A stretch of 46,506 nucleotides of DNA from Cyclobacteriaceae bacterium (GCA_029858965.1 JAOUDZ010000028.1:1-46506), one strand, 5' to 3'. Counted from the first letter of the stretch, positions 28,211 to 37,816 are shown. Numbers and translations are program-made. Notes: generated by a model from the sequence alone, not told the origin.

Positions 28211-28640
28211 AAAGCATGAGGGTTTTAGGGTGAAGTGTTATTTATTATGCTGGATTCAGATGTGGCGTGTTGAATCACATGTCAAGGATCAAAACTACAA
28301 TAATTTATGCCATACTGCCCGATTCTGAAGCGCTTAAGTTTCAGTTTCAGGAGTTTGCCAATTCCTCGTGCCCAGGATCATGCTGATTCTACCTTGTGGA
28401 GAACCTGACAGTGAATCAGTTTAGCATTGTATTCAAGCTATTACCAGATGAATGCTCATTGCCGTGTCTTGGCTGTAAATTATGACCCACAATGATGTTG
28501 GGCCAAATACGATTCCCAGGCTGATTTTCTGCATGCAGGAAGGCCGTAGTGATATCTATTGATCGCAAGGATACGGGTATAGGGGTACAGGGGTATACTT
28601 TTTCATAAGGCGATGAAAAACGCCTGATTGAATTGCAAAA
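28211..28640. other. 430 bp gene-free region upstream of the prohibitin-like gene
   Basis: No supported gene. A minus-strand -7 candidate TAGTTTTG at 28290-28297 lies about 80 bp from the start of the prohibitin-like gene, with no clear -33 element. A short tandem repeat sits at 28574-28597. A small open stretch at 28387-28485 has a Cys-x3-Cys-x2-Cys pattern but no start, length or match that supports a gene. Confidence 0.4.
28574..28597. repeat. Three tandem 8 bp units GGGTAYAG
   Basis: Units GGGTATAG, GGGTACAG and GGGTATAC run head to tail from 28575, preceded by C. The outer GTATA and TATAC could also pair as a small hairpin. It lies about 45 bp downstream of the end of the first... beta-barrel gene's stop side, in non-coding DNA; function unknown. 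Confidence 0.5.
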
Positions 28641-29531
28641 TCACGAGCCTTTCGGCCTTCTGTAATAATACTTTCTCTTGGCATTATAAAGCTTATTATG
28701 CCAGGACATGAACATCATCTTAGGTATATAATATTGCAGTGTAATGTTGGTAATGAAATAACCGTCATTTTTCGCGGGGTTTCCGCGCTTGCCGATGGTC
28801 TGAGGATTCTTGGGTTGTGTGCCTATTTCAACGCGCCTGTCAGACAAAGCCCTGGAAAGATCACTCTTTAACAGCGAGGGATCCGGGTACCTGGTGACAC
28901 TGGCATCGTCCAGATAATCGGTAAATGTAATCCTGTAACCAGCTTCAACCAATATATTGAAAAAGGGATCTAGTTTTATGCGCGCGCCAAGACCAAAGGG
29001 TATAACAGCCTGTATGCGACTGTATTTCTTGTTTTCTGTCTGCAGTGGCTGGAGGGCATACCATTTGCCCTGATACTGTGCCTTAGGATTAAAGTAAAGC
29101 ATGCCAATCCCCGCAAAAGCATGAAAGTTTAACTTCGAACGCTGATAGAATCTTAAGCCCATAGGGGTTAGATTAACTGCCCCCAGCACGCTTAATTCGA
29201 TATTATTGGACCTGAACGAAAGATTTCTTTCCTGGCGGTCATCGTCGGCTTTCTTATCATCTCCGGAAAGCTGGAACCAGGTTAGCTCGGATCTGATACT
29301 TATGCGATTCGTTATATAGTACTCAGCTCCGGCTGCGACGTTTGGCTTTAGAATTCCAAACTCCCCCGGGTTGACCATTTCCCCATAGTAATTAGCAGTT
29401 CCTGAACCAAGACTCACCAAGAAATTTCTATCCTGCCGAAGGGCATAGAAACTTTGAGAATTCCCGATCATCGGAAATCCGGTAATAATGCCCAAAACAA
29501 CGATTGCTAACGTTTTCATGCGTTTCTTCAT
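28641..29531 (-). CDS. Outer-membrane beta-barrel protein, DUF6089-like (tandem copy 1)
   Basis: 296 residues with a signal peptide (about 1-26, ending IGNSQ). The rest alternates hydrophobic and polar residues with aromatic belts as in an eight- to ten-strand barrel: RNFLVSLGSGTANYYGEMVN, AAGAEYYITNRISIRSELTW and ILVEAGYRITFTDYLDD. Bacteroidota DUF6089 proteins share this pattern and the YGEM motif. It is closely similar over its whole mature length to the neighbour at 29867-30763, so the pair arose by tandem duplication. The C-terminus is basic (KRKYYYRRPKGS) instead of ending in a terminal aromatic strand. Function unknown. Confidence 0.85.
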   Translation of the reverse strand: MKKRMKTLAIVVLGIITGFPMIGNSQSFYALRQDRNFLVSLGSGTANYYGEMVNPGEFGILKPNVAAGAEYYITNRISIRSELTWFQLSGDDKKADDDRQERNLSFRSNNIELSVLGAVNLTPMGLRFYQRSKLNFHAFAGIGMLYFNPKAQYQGKWYALQPLQTENKKYSRIQAVIPFGLGARIKLDPFFNILVEAGYRITFTDYLDDASVTRYPDPSLLKSDLSRALSDRRVEIGTQPKNPQTIGKRGNPAKNDGYFITNITLQYYIPKMMFMSWHNKLYNAKRKYYYRRPKGS

Positions 29532-29866
29532 AGGCTTAAGTTGTCTAAATATAGAAAATTTAGACTATTCTTGAAAAAAGGATCAAGCCAGACCCTCCTT
29601 ATTATCCACCGCTGAGCAAGATTAGCGCAATGCATTCAGCGACAATTTTACCGTTGCTTACCATTGGGACTGTTTCTGGCCAAGCTTTTCTTGATAATTG
29701 TTGATAAGAATGGTGTTACATCTTGTGATAGGAGATCATTGGAAAGCCAGGCGTTTAACAGTCGTTCTGTGGTATCTTCTAGCAGCTAAGTAAGGACAAG
29801 AGACTTTTGCTGAATTCCAGTAAGTTGCAGGATTTGAGCTGGTTGATGAGCCGAAGCGAATAGAAA
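29532..29866. other. 335 bp region between the two barrel paralogues
   Basis: No gene is seen. An 8 bp inverted repeat GTCTAAAT/ATTTAGAC (29543-29550 and 29558-29565, 7 nt loop) lies 12 bp upstream of the start of copy 1; the minus strand there reads TATATTTA, one base off the -7 consensus. The remainder shows no similarity to the region beyond copy 1 that I could recognise. Confidence 0.45.
29543..29565 (-). promoter_or_regulatory. Inverted repeat at the promoter of barrel copy 1
   Basis: Perfect 8 bp arms with a 7 nt centre, 12 bp before the ATG. It may be an operator or a 5' UTR hairpin. Copy 2 has no equivalent in front of it, so the two copies are probably controlled differently. Confidence 0.4.
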
Positions 29867-30763
29867 TCAGCGGCCCTTCGGCCTTCTGTAGTACCACTTT
29901 CTTTTGGTATTGTAAAGCTTGTTGCGCCTGTTAAAAAAGAACGTCTCAGGGAGGTAATATTGAAGTGTAATGTTGGTGATCAGATAACCGTCGTTCTTTC
30001 CTGGGTTCCCCCTTTTACCCACAAGCGTGGGTTTGCTGGGCTGTGTGCCTATTTCAACTCGCCGGTCTGATAAGGCCCTGGCAAGGTCACTTTTTAACAA
30101 GGCACCATCTGGGTATCTTGTGCTGCTCGCATCATCCAGATAATCGGTGAAAGTTATCCGATAACCAGCTTCAATCAATATGTTATAAAAGGGATTTACT
30201 TTTATGCGAGCCCCAAGACCTATGGGTATTACGGCCTGTATTCGACTATACTTCCTGTTTTCGGTCTGCAGTGGTTGAAGGGCATGCCACTTGCCCTGAT
30301 ATTCAGCCTTGGGATTGAAGTACAATGCACCAATTCCAGCAAAGGCATGAAGGTTCAATAGTGAACGTTGGTAGAAGCGCATGCCCATGGGAGTTAGATT
30401 AATAGCCCCCAGCACACTTAATTCGATATTGTTCGACCTAAAGGAAAGGTTCCTTTCCTGTCGGTCATCATCAGCTTTCGCATCATCTCCGGAAAGTTGA
30501 AACCAAGTTAGTTCTGATCTTACACTTATGCGATTCGTTAAATAATACTCGGCTCCTGCTGCAATGTTTGGTTTAAGAATTCCAGACTCTCCGGGGTTCA
30601 CCATTTCCCCGTAATAATTTGCAGTTCCTGTACCCAGGCTTACCAGGAAATTCCGATCCCTTTGGAATGCATAGAAACTTTGGGAATTCCCGATCAGGGG
30701 AATTCCCATATTAAAGACAAGAGCAAGGATTATTAATCTTTTAACGCGTTTCTTGGAATGCAT
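29867..30763 (-). CDS. Outer-membrane beta-barrel protein, DUF6089-like (tandem copy 2)
   Basis: The ATG at 30763 is preferred over the ATG at 30790: it gives 298 residues and a leader that starts MHSKKRVKRLIILALVF, like copy 1 (296 residues). The mature part begins SQSFYAF and is near-identical in many blocks to copy 1, including GEMVNPGE, FQLSGDD, ADDDRQERNLSFRSNNIELS and the C-terminal YYRRPKG. Differences cluster in the leader, around SKPTLVG, and in the FFFNRR loop near the C-terminus. It lies about 50 bp downstream of sucC in the same direction and may be read through from it. Function unknown. Confidence 0.85.
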   Translation of the reverse strand: MHSKKRVKRLIILALVFNMGIPLIGNSQSFYAFQRDRNFLVSLGTGTANYYGEMVNPGESGILKPNIAAGAEYYLTNRISVRSELTWFQLSGDDAKADDDRQERNLSFRSNNIELSVLGAINLTPMGMRFYQRSLLNLHAFAGIGALYFNPKAEYQGKWHALQPLQTENRKYSRIQAVIPIGLGARIKVNPFYNILIEAGYRITFTDYLDDASSTRYPDGALLKSDLARALSDRRVEIGTQPSKPTLVGKRGNPGKNDGYLITNITLQYYLPETFFFNRRNKLYNTKRKWYYRRPKGR

Positions 30764-30790
30764 ACGTTGACTTATATTACAGAAAACCAT

Positions 30791-30819
30791 GACTTGGCCA
30801 AAAAATATTCGGTCAAGCC
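30791..30819 (-). other. Imperfect hairpin between sucC and barrel copy 2
   Basis: Arms at 30811-30819 and 30791-30799 pair in the minus-strand RNA at eight of nine positions (one G-U, one mismatch) around an 11 nt U-rich loop. It covers the sucC stop codon. The U-run is in the loop rather than after the stem, so it is not a classic terminator. Confidence 0.35.
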
Positions 30820-32024
30820 AAAACTTCCTTCACCTTTTGTGCTGCGTCTTTCAGTACAATTGCCGAGAATACCTGCAGACCGGATTGTTCAATAATCTTA
30901 GCCCCCTCTTCAGCATTTGTTCCTTGCAATCGCACAATAATCGGAACGTGAATATCACCAATCTTTTTATAGGCCTCAACAACTCCGTTAGCGACGCGGT
31001 CGCATCGAACAATTCCGCCAAAGATGTTAATAAGAATCGCTTTTACGTTAGGGTCCTTTAGGATAATCCTGAAGCCGGCTTCAACTGTTTCCGCATTTGC
31101 CCCACCGCCAACGTCGAGGAAATTGGCAGGCTCACCGCCAGATAGCTTAATAATATCCATCGTTGCCATTGCAAGGCCGGCACCATTTACCATGCATCCA
31201 ACGTTGCCGTCCAGTTTTACATAGTTGAGGCCTGCTTTGCCAGCTTCAACCTCAAGGGGATCTTCTTCGGTGATGTCTCTGAGTTCTGCCAGATCTTTGT
31301 GTCTGAAAAGGGCATTATCATCCAGATTAACCTTCGCATCAACGGCTAATATTCTATTGTCGGATGTTTTGAGCAACGGGTTGATTTCAAACATAGAGGC
31401 ATCTAGTCCAAGGTAAGCGTTATACAATGAATGTATAAATCTTACGCCTTCTTTGAAAGCATTTCCTTCCCATCCCAGTGCAAAAGCAAGCTTACGCGCC
31501 TGAAAAGGTTGTAGTCCAATGGCTGGATCAATCCACTCTTTTATAATTTTTTCAGGATTTGTCTCGGCTACCTCTTCAATGTTCATCCCACCTTCAACGG
31601 AAGCCATTATCACCGGACATGCTTTTGAACGATCCAGCAAGATGCTCATATAATACTCTTTGGGCTCGTTTTCTCCCGGATAGTATACATCCTCGGCAAT
31701 CAATACTTTATTTACTTTTTTTCCCTCAGGTCCGGTTTGATGTGTTATCAATGTTCCCCCCAGAATAGCTTTTACTTTCTCTGGCACTTCTGTTATACTT
31801 TTTGCGAGTACCACGCCGTTAGACCCGGTTTCCTTCACTTTACCCTTGCCTCTACCACCGGCATGAATCTGAGATTTGATCACAAACCATTTTGTCCCGG
31901 TTTCTGCCTGCAATTCCTTGGCTGCACTAATGGCGCTGTCGGGCGTATCGGCCACGATTCCGCGTTGAATGGATACTCCGTATTTTTTGAGAATCTCTTT
32001 GCCCTGATATTCGTGGATGTTCAT
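30813..32024 (-). CDS. sucC: Succinate-CoA ligase (ADP-forming), beta subunit
   Basis: 403 residues, near the usual 388-400. Starts with the canonical [16 protein letters not shown]. The ATP-grasp region contains [14 protein letters not shown], the substrate and CoA part has [30 protein letters not shown] and [19 protein letters not shown]. With SucD it interconverts succinyl-CoA and succinate with ATP formation in the TCA cycle. No sucD is adjacent in the window, which is common in Bacteroidota. Divergent from the LolD-like gene with 68 bp between starts. Confidence 0.97.
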   Translation of the reverse strand: MNIHEYQGKEILKKYGVSIQRGIVADTPDSAISAAKELQAETGTKWFVIKSQIHAGGRGKGKVKETGSNGVVLAKSITEVPEKVKAILGGTLITHQTGPEGKKVNKVLIAEDVYYPGENEPKEYYMSILLDRSKACPVIMASVEGGMNIEEVAETNPEKIIKEWIDPAIGLQPFQARKLAFALGWEGNAFKEGVRFIHSLYNAYLGLDASMFEINPLLKTSDNRILAVDAKVNLDDNALFRHKDLAELRDITEEDPLEVEAGKAGLNYVKLDGNVGCMVNGAGLAMATMDIIKLSGGEPANFLDVGGGANAETVEAGFRIILKDPNVKAILINIFGGIVRCDRVANGVVEAYKKIGDIHVPIIVRLQGTNAEEGAKIIEQSGLQVFSAIVLKDAAQKVKEVLA

Positions 32025-32092
32025 GAATTTTTTCTTTGGGGCGAAACTACTTTATTTACAGCTTTATTTCAAGGAATCAGATCAATTCAACA

Positions 32093-32755
32093 ATGCTTCG
32101 CGCCACAAATCTAGAAAAGTCATACGGAGAGTTGCCCGTTTTAAAGGGAATTGATCTGGAGATTAACAAGGGCGAGGTGGTGGCCATAGTAGGTGCTTCA
32201 GGTGCGGGAAAGAGCACCTTACTCCACATCTTGGGGACCCTCGATATGCCAGATAGAGGTAAAGTTTTTATTCAGGATATTGATGTCTTTGGCCAATCGG
32301 CCAAAAATCTCGCCGCCTTTCGGAATAAATCCATTGGTTTTGTTTTTCAGTTCCACAACCTGCTTCCGGAATTTTCTGCCCTTGAGAATGTGATGATCCC
32401 GGGATTGATTGGTCGGAGGGATGATAAGGCGGTTAAACAGCGTGCAACGGAACTTCTGGAAATGCTTGGCCTGTTTGATAGAATTACGCATAAGCCCGCT
32501 GAGCTTTCAGGCGGAGAGCAGCAGCGCGTTGCAGTAGCGCGGGCGATGATTAATTCTCCGCAGTTAATTCTAGCCGATGAGCCCAGTGGGAATTTAGATT
32601 CTAAGAATGCGGTCGACTTGCACAACTTGTTTTTTCAATTGAGAAAAGAGTTGGGGCAAACGTTCATTATCGTAACGCATAATGCCGAACTAGCTGGAAT
32701 GTCTGACAGAAAGATAGAGCTTAAGGATGGCAGAATAAAAAAGACGACTGCATAG
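32093..32755 (+). CDS. ABC transporter ATP-binding protein, LolD/MacB type
   Basis: I start at the ATG at 32093 ([12 protein letters not shown]); the longer frame runs into sucC's leader region without a good start. 220 residues: Walker [11 protein letters not shown]-loop [19 protein letters not shown], signature [15 protein letters not shown], Walker [13 protein letters not shown] and H-loop [16 protein letters not shown] and the short length are typical of the LolD/FtsE/MacB group. It probably energises a lipoprotein-release or efflux permease encoded elsewhere, since no permease is adjacent. Ends 6 bp before the convergent mtaB gene. Confidence 0.93.
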   Translation: MLRATNLEKSYGELPVLKGIDLEINKGEVVAIVGASGAGKSTLLHILGTLDMPDRGKVFIQDIDVFGQSAKNLAAFRNKSIGFVFQFHNLLPEFSALENVMIPGLIGRRDDKAVKQRATELLEMLGLFDRITHKPAELSGGEQQRVAVARAMINSPQLILADEPSGNLDSKNAVDLHNLFFQLRKELGQTFIIVTHNAELAGMSDRKIELKDGRIKKTTA

Positions 32756-32761
32756 AAAGGC

Positions 32762-34081
32762 TTAATGTGTCACAATCTCCAGGGAAGGTTCATCAATTGA
32801 AATCAAGCCATTCTCATTCATTTCCAAAAGTTTGACGCTCTTCAGTTCATTGACAAGCATCGGGTCAAACTTTGCGGCTACCCGTATGTAGTTTTCGGTG
32901 AAACCATGCATCAAACCATTTTCAATATCATTTTCAAAAAGGACAGTATAGACTTTTCCCAGGTTTTCATGGTAAAACTTTCTCCGTTTTTTGTCCGAAA
33001 GATTGTGGAGCATTTTTGATCGCTCAGCGCGTTTCTTTTTGGAGACAGTACCTTCCATTAATGCAGCGGGCGTGTTTTCTCTTTCGGAGTATGTAAATAC
33101 ATGCAGGTATGCAATATCAAGTTCATTTAAGAACTGATATGTTTCCAAAAAGTCCTCATCAGATTCGCCTGGAAATCCTACAATAATATCTACGCCTATG
33201 CAACAATGCGGCATCATTGATTTTATCACATCCACGCGTGCTGCATATAACTCCCGGAGGTAACGCCGTTTCATCAGTCGCAAGATTTTGTTTGACCCGG
33301 ATTGAAGGGGGATATGAAAATGGGGTACAAATCTTTTTGATGTTGTAACAAACGAAATGATTTCATCCGTCAAAAGGTTTGGTTCAATAGATGAAATTCT
33401 GAAGCGATCAATTCCATTAACTTCGTCCAAAGCTTTGATTAAATCAATAAAGCGTTCTTCACGTTTGCCATCACGCATGCCGAAATCTCCGGTATTTACG
33501 CCGGTCAACACAATTTCCCTGACTTCTGTTCGTGCCAGTTCTTCAGCCGTCTTCACAACCTTAGAAATACTGTCGCTTCGACTATTGCCGCGAGCTAATG
33601 GGATTGTACAAAACGTGCAGGCGTAATCGCAGCCATCCTGGACTTTTAGAAATGTGCGCGTTCGATCGTACAGCGAATAGGCAGTGTTAAAACGATTGGC
33701 TGTTTCAATAGGCGATGCAAATACTTGTGTGTGAGGTTTACGCACAAATCCATCCAGTAACTCTACAAGCCTGAATTTCTCAGCTGCGCCCAGCACTGCG
33801 TCAACGCCTGGTATTTCTGCAATTTCCGCAGGCTTTAGTTGGGCATAACACCCAACGATAGCAATATATGCTTCCGGAGAAATTCCCCGGGCCTCTCTAA
33901 CAATTTTGTGACACTTTTTGTCAGCGTTTTCAGTCACTGAACACGTGTTGATAATGAAAATATCGGGCGTATCAGTAAAGTCAACTTTTTTATAGCCTTT
34001 TTTCTCAAGCATTCGGGAGATCGTTGAGGTCTCAGAATAATTGAGTTTGCATCCAAGTGTATAGAAAGCGACTTTTCTCAT
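32762..34081 (-). CDS. mtaB: tRNA t6A37 methylthiotransferase MtaB
   Basis: 439 residues. N-terminal MTTase domain opens with VAFYTLGCKLNYSE and carries NTCSVTENADKKC and GCYAQLKP, giving the three cluster-binding Cys. The radical SAM motif is CDYACTFC (CxxxCxxC), followed by PLARGNSRS. A TRAM-like C-terminal part follows. MtaB adds a methylthio group to t6A at position 37 of tRNAs reading ANN codons; LGCKLN distinguishes it from MiaB and RimO. Lies 73 bp after the DinB-like gene. A -7-like TACATTTG at 34093-34100 sits very near the start. Confidence 0.94.
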   Translation of the reverse strand: MRKVAFYTLGCKLNYSETSTISRMLEKKGYKKVDFTDTPDIFIINTCSVTENADKKCHKIVREARGISPEAYIAIVGCYAQLKPAEIAEIPGVDAVLGAAEKFRLVELLDGFVRKPHTQVFASPIETANRFNTAYSLYDRTRTFLKVQDGCDYACTFCTIPLARGNSRSDSISKVVKTAEELARTEVREIVLTGVNTGDFGMRDGKREERFIDLIKALDEVNGIDRFRISSIEPNLLTDEIISFVTTSKRFVPHFHIPLQSGSNKILRLMKRRYLRELYAARVDVIKSMMPHCCIGVDIIVGFPGESDEDFLETYQFLNELDIAYLHVFTYSERENTPAALMEGTVSKKKRAERSKMLHNLSDKKRRKFYHENLGKVYTVLFENDIENGLMHGFTENYIRVAAKFDPMLVNELKSVKLLEMNENGLISIDEPSLEIVTH

Positions 34082-34154
34082 AAAGCAGAACGCAAATGTA
34101 AGAAGGATTTTATGGTTTTAAAGGAAGTCAGTATTTGCCTGCATGAACGAAATA

Positions 34155-34601
34155 CTACAATAGTCTTCGATGATAATTGACTTGCCCCAAGTGATATGAT
34201 AAATGGGAGGCCAGGTGAATCAAAAAGAACGTTGTTGTCATGGCATATCCAAAGACCTGTAACGGATATTCTTTCTCCAGCGTCAGGACGTCAAGTTTGT
34301 TTAAGGTTGCTTTAACGTCTTCTTTTGTTGCCTGAATTTCTGCGCGCAAATCCTTCTTGAGAACGCCCCGTGCAGAGAACTCATAGTCACGGTTTCGTTC
34401 ATAGTTCGTATGCCCCAAAACTGTGCCGACAAAGTATCGAAGCCCCCCGCAAACATGGAGACTCAGATTCCCTCCGGAATTCTTTATTGCGCCAGCAACT
34501 ATCCACAATGATTCCTCCGATTGATAAAGTTTTATCTCTTCCTCAAGCTTTGTTAAGTCCCGCTCGAAGATCGCGGCGAGTGATTGGGTCAGATCGTTCA
34601 T
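34155..34601 (-). CDS. DinB-like protein (DUF1572 type)
   Basis: 148 residues forming a predicted four-helix bundle. Blocks NLSLHVCGGLRYFVGTVLGH and HLASHLSYHLGQVNYHRRL supply spaced histidines as in DinB/YfiT metal-binding proteins. Members include thiol-S-transferases and proteins of unknown role, so no substrate is assigned. It follows the phosphohexomutase by 11 bp and probably shares its transcript. Confidence 0.85.
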   Translation of the reverse strand: MNDLTQSLAAIFERDLTKLEEEIKLYQSEESLWIVAGAIKNSGGNLSLHVCGGLRYFVGTVLGHTNYERNRDYEFSARGVLKKDLRAEIQATKEDVKATLNKLDVLTLEKEYPLQVFGYAMTTTFFLIHLASHLSYHLGQVNYHRRLL

Positions 34602-34612
34602 GCCTTGTGGAG

Positions 34613-36343
34613 TTATACTGAAAGTAGATATTGTTCTATGCCTTTTATTCGCTTATCCAGTTCATCACCTGCGCTCGTGAATGCTTCTTTCGATGCAAGT
34701 TTTGCATGAACGCTGATGTAGAATTTTATTTTGGGTTCCGTACCCGATGGACGTACTGATACTTTGCTGCCATCCTCAAGATAGAATTGCAGAACATCCG
34801 ATGATGGAAAGTCAAGTGTTGATTCCTTTCCATTCAGAAGATTTCTTTCTTTCTGCACTTTATAGTCCAACAAGCGCGTAACACGAATTCCGGTAATTTC
34901 TGCAGGAGGATTATTCCTGAATTTCTCCATCATCGCCTTAATTTCCTGCTCCCCCTGCTGACCTTTTTTCGTTATGTTAAGCAGGTACTCCTTGTAATAA
35001 CCAAATTCCACATACATGTCAATCAACCAATCGTACATAGACTTACCTTCATCCGTAGCACTTGCCGCCATGGCCGCAAAAAACGCACAGGCAGAGACGG
35101 CATCTTTATCACGCACAAAATCGCCCACCATGTAACCATAGCTTTCTTCTCCGGCTGCGATGAATTGTTTCTGGCCATCCAATTCTCCTATCAGCGCAGC
35201 GATGTATTTGAAGCCAGTAAGTGTGTTGTAGCAGCCAACCCCAAGCTTAGCTGCCATGGTGTCCACCAACTCGGAAGTCACGATCGTTTTTGCGATATAG
35301 GTGTTTTCCTTGTCTTTCAGATTTTTTAAAATGAAATACATCATGAGGCAGAATGCCTGGTTGCCATTGAGCAAGATAAACTCTCCATCTGCCTTTCGCA
35401 CGCCGATGCCTACCCGATCCGCATCAGGGTCTGTTGCCATAATCAAAGCTGCACCGACTTCTTTTCCCTTTTTTATTGCCAGTTCCATCGCTGATTTCTC
35501 TTCCGGATTGGGTGACTTGACAGTTGGAAAATTCCCATCTGGCGTGTTCTGTTCTTCAACGATTTGAATGTTCGTAAATCCGATCTGTTTAAGGCACTTC
35601 GGAACCATGGTTATACCTGTGCCATGGATGCCAGTGAATACGAGGGGAATACCGTGATGCCTGGAAATCACTGACTTGTTTGGGATAAGTTTCTTGACCT
35701 CCTCGTAATATGCAGCTTCTACATCAGGACCAATGGTGTGAATCTTTGAGGGATCTCCGGCGAACCTGACCTGCCCGAAGGACGTGATTGACTTCACCTC
35801 AGTGATGATGTTCTTGTCGTGTGGAGGAACCACCTGCGCACCATCATTCCAGTAGGCTTTGTACCCATTGTATTCCTTTGGATTGTGCGAAGCCGTGACA
35901 ACGATTCCGGAATCACATTGCAGGTGCCGAATCGCAAACGATAATAGGGGGGTTGGTCTGAGCTCCGGGAACATGTATACTTCGATCCCGTTGGCAGATA
36001 GCACATCGGCAACGACCTGAGCAAAAAGACGGCCGTTGTTCCGACTGTCGTGTGCGATAGCAACTTTGATTTTTTTATTGGGAAAGGATTTGATTAAATA
36101 ATTTGCAAGGCCTTGTGTGGCCACCCCTATGGTATACCGGTTCATGCAATTTGAACCCGCGCCCATAATACCCCGAAGGCCACCAGTTCCGAATTCAAGA
36201 TCTTTATAGAAGTTGTCGATAAGCTCTTTTGAATCTGGATTGGCCAACAGTGACTTTACTTCCGCTTTAGTAACATCATCTATAACAGGACTTTCGAGCC
36301 ATGTTTGTGCTTTCGCCTGAACGCTTTGCAATAGGTCTTTCAT
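34613..36343 (-). CDS. Phosphoglucomutase/phosphomannomutase family phosphohexomutase
   Basis: 576 residues, the long form seen in PgcA-like enzymes. All four domains are marked: GTGGLRGIMGAGSN near 51-64, the phosphoserine loop VVTASHNPKEYNGYK, the Mg-binding DPDADRVGIG, the sugar loop GEESYGYM and the phosphate-binding RPSGTEPKIKFY. It interconverts hexose 1- and 6-phosphates, most likely glucose, for polysaccharide synthesis and storage. First gene of a unit with the DinB-like gene and perhaps mtaB. Phosphoglucomutase versus phosphomannomutase cannot be told from sequence. Confidence 0.95.
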   Translation of the reverse strand: MKDLLQSVQAKAQTWLESPVIDDVTKAEVKSLLANPDSKELIDNFYKDLEFGTGGLRGIMGAGSNCMNRYTIGVATQGLANYLIKSFPNKKIKVAIAHDSRNNGRLFAQVVADVLSANGIEVYMFPELRPTPLLSFAIRHLQCDSGIVVTASHNPKEYNGYKAYWNDGAQVVPPHDKNIITEVKSITSFGQVRFAGDPSKIHTIGPDVEAAYYEEVKKLIPNKSVISRHHGIPLVFTGIHGTGITMVPKCLKQIGFTNIQIVEEQNTPDGNFPTVKSPNPEEKSAMELAIKKGKEVGAALIMATDPDADRVGIGVRKADGEFILLNGNQAFCLMMYFILKNLKDKENTYIAKTIVTSELVDTMAAKLGVGCYNTLTGFKYIAALIGELDGQKQFIAAGEESYGYMVGDFVRDKDAVSACAFFAAMAASATDEGKSMYDWLIDMYVEFGYYKEYLLNITKKGQQGEQEIKAMMEKFRNNPPAEITGIRVTRLLDYKVQKERNLLNGKESTLDFPSSDVLQFYLEDGSKVSVRPSGTEPKIKFYISVHAKLASKEAFTSAGDELDKRIKGIEQYLLSV

Positions 36344-36425
36344 CTTTTCTTAGTAGTAAATCGGTCCAAAAATAGAAAAGGCAGTGCAATTTGACTTAGC
36401 CTACGAAATTTTTTCCAAATATTGT

Positions 36426-37520
36426 TCAAAGATTGCCCCGCAGTGCCTGCTCTCGCTCGATGGATTCGAAAAGTGCTTTGAAGTTTCCTTTTCCAAAAGA
36501 TTTGGCGCCGTTCCTTTCAATAATTTCGAAGAATAGGGTAGGGCGATCTTGAATTGGCTTCGTAAAGATTTGAAGAAGATACCCCTCCTCATCCCGATCG
36601 ATCAGGATGTTCAACTCCTTGAGTTCAGCCAGGTCCTCCTGTATCGACCCAACACGATTGGATACTTCGGCGTAATAGATCTCAGGAACATGCAGGAACG
36701 CTATACCTCGCCTGCGCAACTCACGAACGGTAAAAATGATATCATCGGTAGCCAATGCAACATGTTGAACCCCCGGTCCATGATAGAAATCAAGATACTC
36801 TTCAATTTGAGATTTCTTTTTGCCTTTAGCGGGTTCATTGATCGGGAATTTGACGTAGCCGTTTCCGTTGGAAACTACTTTTGACATTAAAGCACTGTAC
36901 GCTGTGGAGATGTCTGCATCATCAAATGTAACGAGGAGCTTAAAGCCCATTACCTTTTCATAAAAATCCACCCATCTGTTCATCTGGCCGAGTTCCACGT
37001 TGCCTACGCAGTGGTCAACATATTGCAGGCCAACGGATTCCACATGAAGGTCACTCTTGATAGGTTGAAATCCCGGCAAGAAAATGCCCCTGTAATTTTT
37101 TCGTTCCACAAAAGTGTGAATGGTTTCTCCGTACGTCTTAATGGAAGCCACTACAACCTCACCAAAGTCGTCTGATAAGACTTTAGGTTCCTGTACTGTT
37201 TCAGCTCCCCGTTTCTTTGTTTCAGCAAAAGACTTTCGCGCATCATCAACGTTTAGGGCCAGCACCTTCACGCCATCACCATGAATCCGCACATGCTCTG
37301 AAATTTCCGAATCGATCGTCAACGCGGTGGTCAAGACAAATCGTATTTTATTCTGTTGGAGCACATAAGAAGCTTGTTCCCGAACACCTGTCTCAGGCCC
37401 TGCATAGGCTACCAACGCAAAGCCGAGGCAATGTTGATAGAACGATGCCGACTGTTTCGCATTACCAACATACAGTTCAATGTAGTCTGTTCCATTGATG
37501 GGCAGAAAATCATCGCTCAT
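36426..37520 (-). CDS. hppD: 4-Hydroxyphenylpyruvate dioxygenase
   Basis: The ATG at 37520 is used; a TTG at 37541 lies within a -7-like box. 364 residues with two vicinal-oxygen-chelate halves. The Fe(II) triad is visible: H170 (QYVDHCVGN), H253 (GPGVQHVALAT) and E332 (LFFEIIERNG). The C-terminal NGAKSFGKGNFKALFESIE helix closes the active site as in known enzymes. It turns 4-hydroxyphenylpyruvate into homogentisate in tyrosine breakdown. No homogentisate dioxygenase or fumarylacetoacetase is adjacent. Confidence 0.96.
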   Translation of the reverse strand: MSDDFLPINGTDYIELYVGNAKQSASFYQHCLGFALVAYAGPETGVREQASYVLQQNKIRFVLTTALTIDSEISEHVRIHGDGVKVLALNVDDARKSFAETKKRGAETVQEPKVLSDDFGEVVVASIKTYGETIHTFVERKNYRGIFLPGFQPIKSDLHVESVGLQYVDHCVGNVELGQMNRWVDFYEKVMGFKLLVTFDDADISTAYSALMSKVVSNGNGYVKFPINEPAKGKKKSQIEEYLDFYHGPGVQHVALATDDIIFTVRELRRRGIAFLHVPEIYYAEVSNRVGSIQEDLAELKELNILIDRDEEGYLLQIFTKPIQDRPTLFFEIIERNGAKSFGKGNFKALFESIEREQALRGNL

Positions 37521-37538
37521 ATGAGTTCGTTTAGTGAA

Positions 37539-37546
37539 CAAAAATA
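37539..37546 (-). promoter_or_regulatory. Possible -7 box for hppD
   Basis: TATTTTTG on the minus strand fits TAnnTTTG, about 19 bp from the ATG. A -33 element at the usual spacing is not clear. Confidence 0.3.
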
Positions 37547-37816
37547 GACTTTCTGTTGCAATGATTGCGTCGTGCGCAGGAGATTCTGTCGATTCCGGTT
37601 TTGTGAATTATTATTTGCCAGGACATGAGAAAAACGAAGTCTGACAGAATTTTATGCATGTCAACTTTGACGCCTTCAATCATAATGGTTGTTTGGATGC
37701 CCGTTTCGCAACATCCTGATCTTGGTTTTTTTCAGGGCCACACCTCCAAATCATTTAAAAACGAACGAATTTTTCTAATTCACTGATTTCTTTAATATTT
37801 ACACAAAAAAGCGGTT

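Noticed and set aside
28387-28485. Short open stretch with Cys-x3-Cys-x2-Cys, reminiscent of a transposase zinc finger remnant
   Set aside because: Only about 32 codons, no start codon of note, no flanking inverted repeats or other transposase motifs, and no family I can name.
31737-32114. Plus-strand frame of about 125 residues across the sucC start
   Set aside because: It lies antisense to the well-supported sucC coding region and its composition is that of a shadow frame.
34093-34100. TACATTTG box upstream of mtaB as its promoter
   Set aside because: It would leave only about 5 nt of leader and has no -33 partner; read-through from the upstream unit is as likely.
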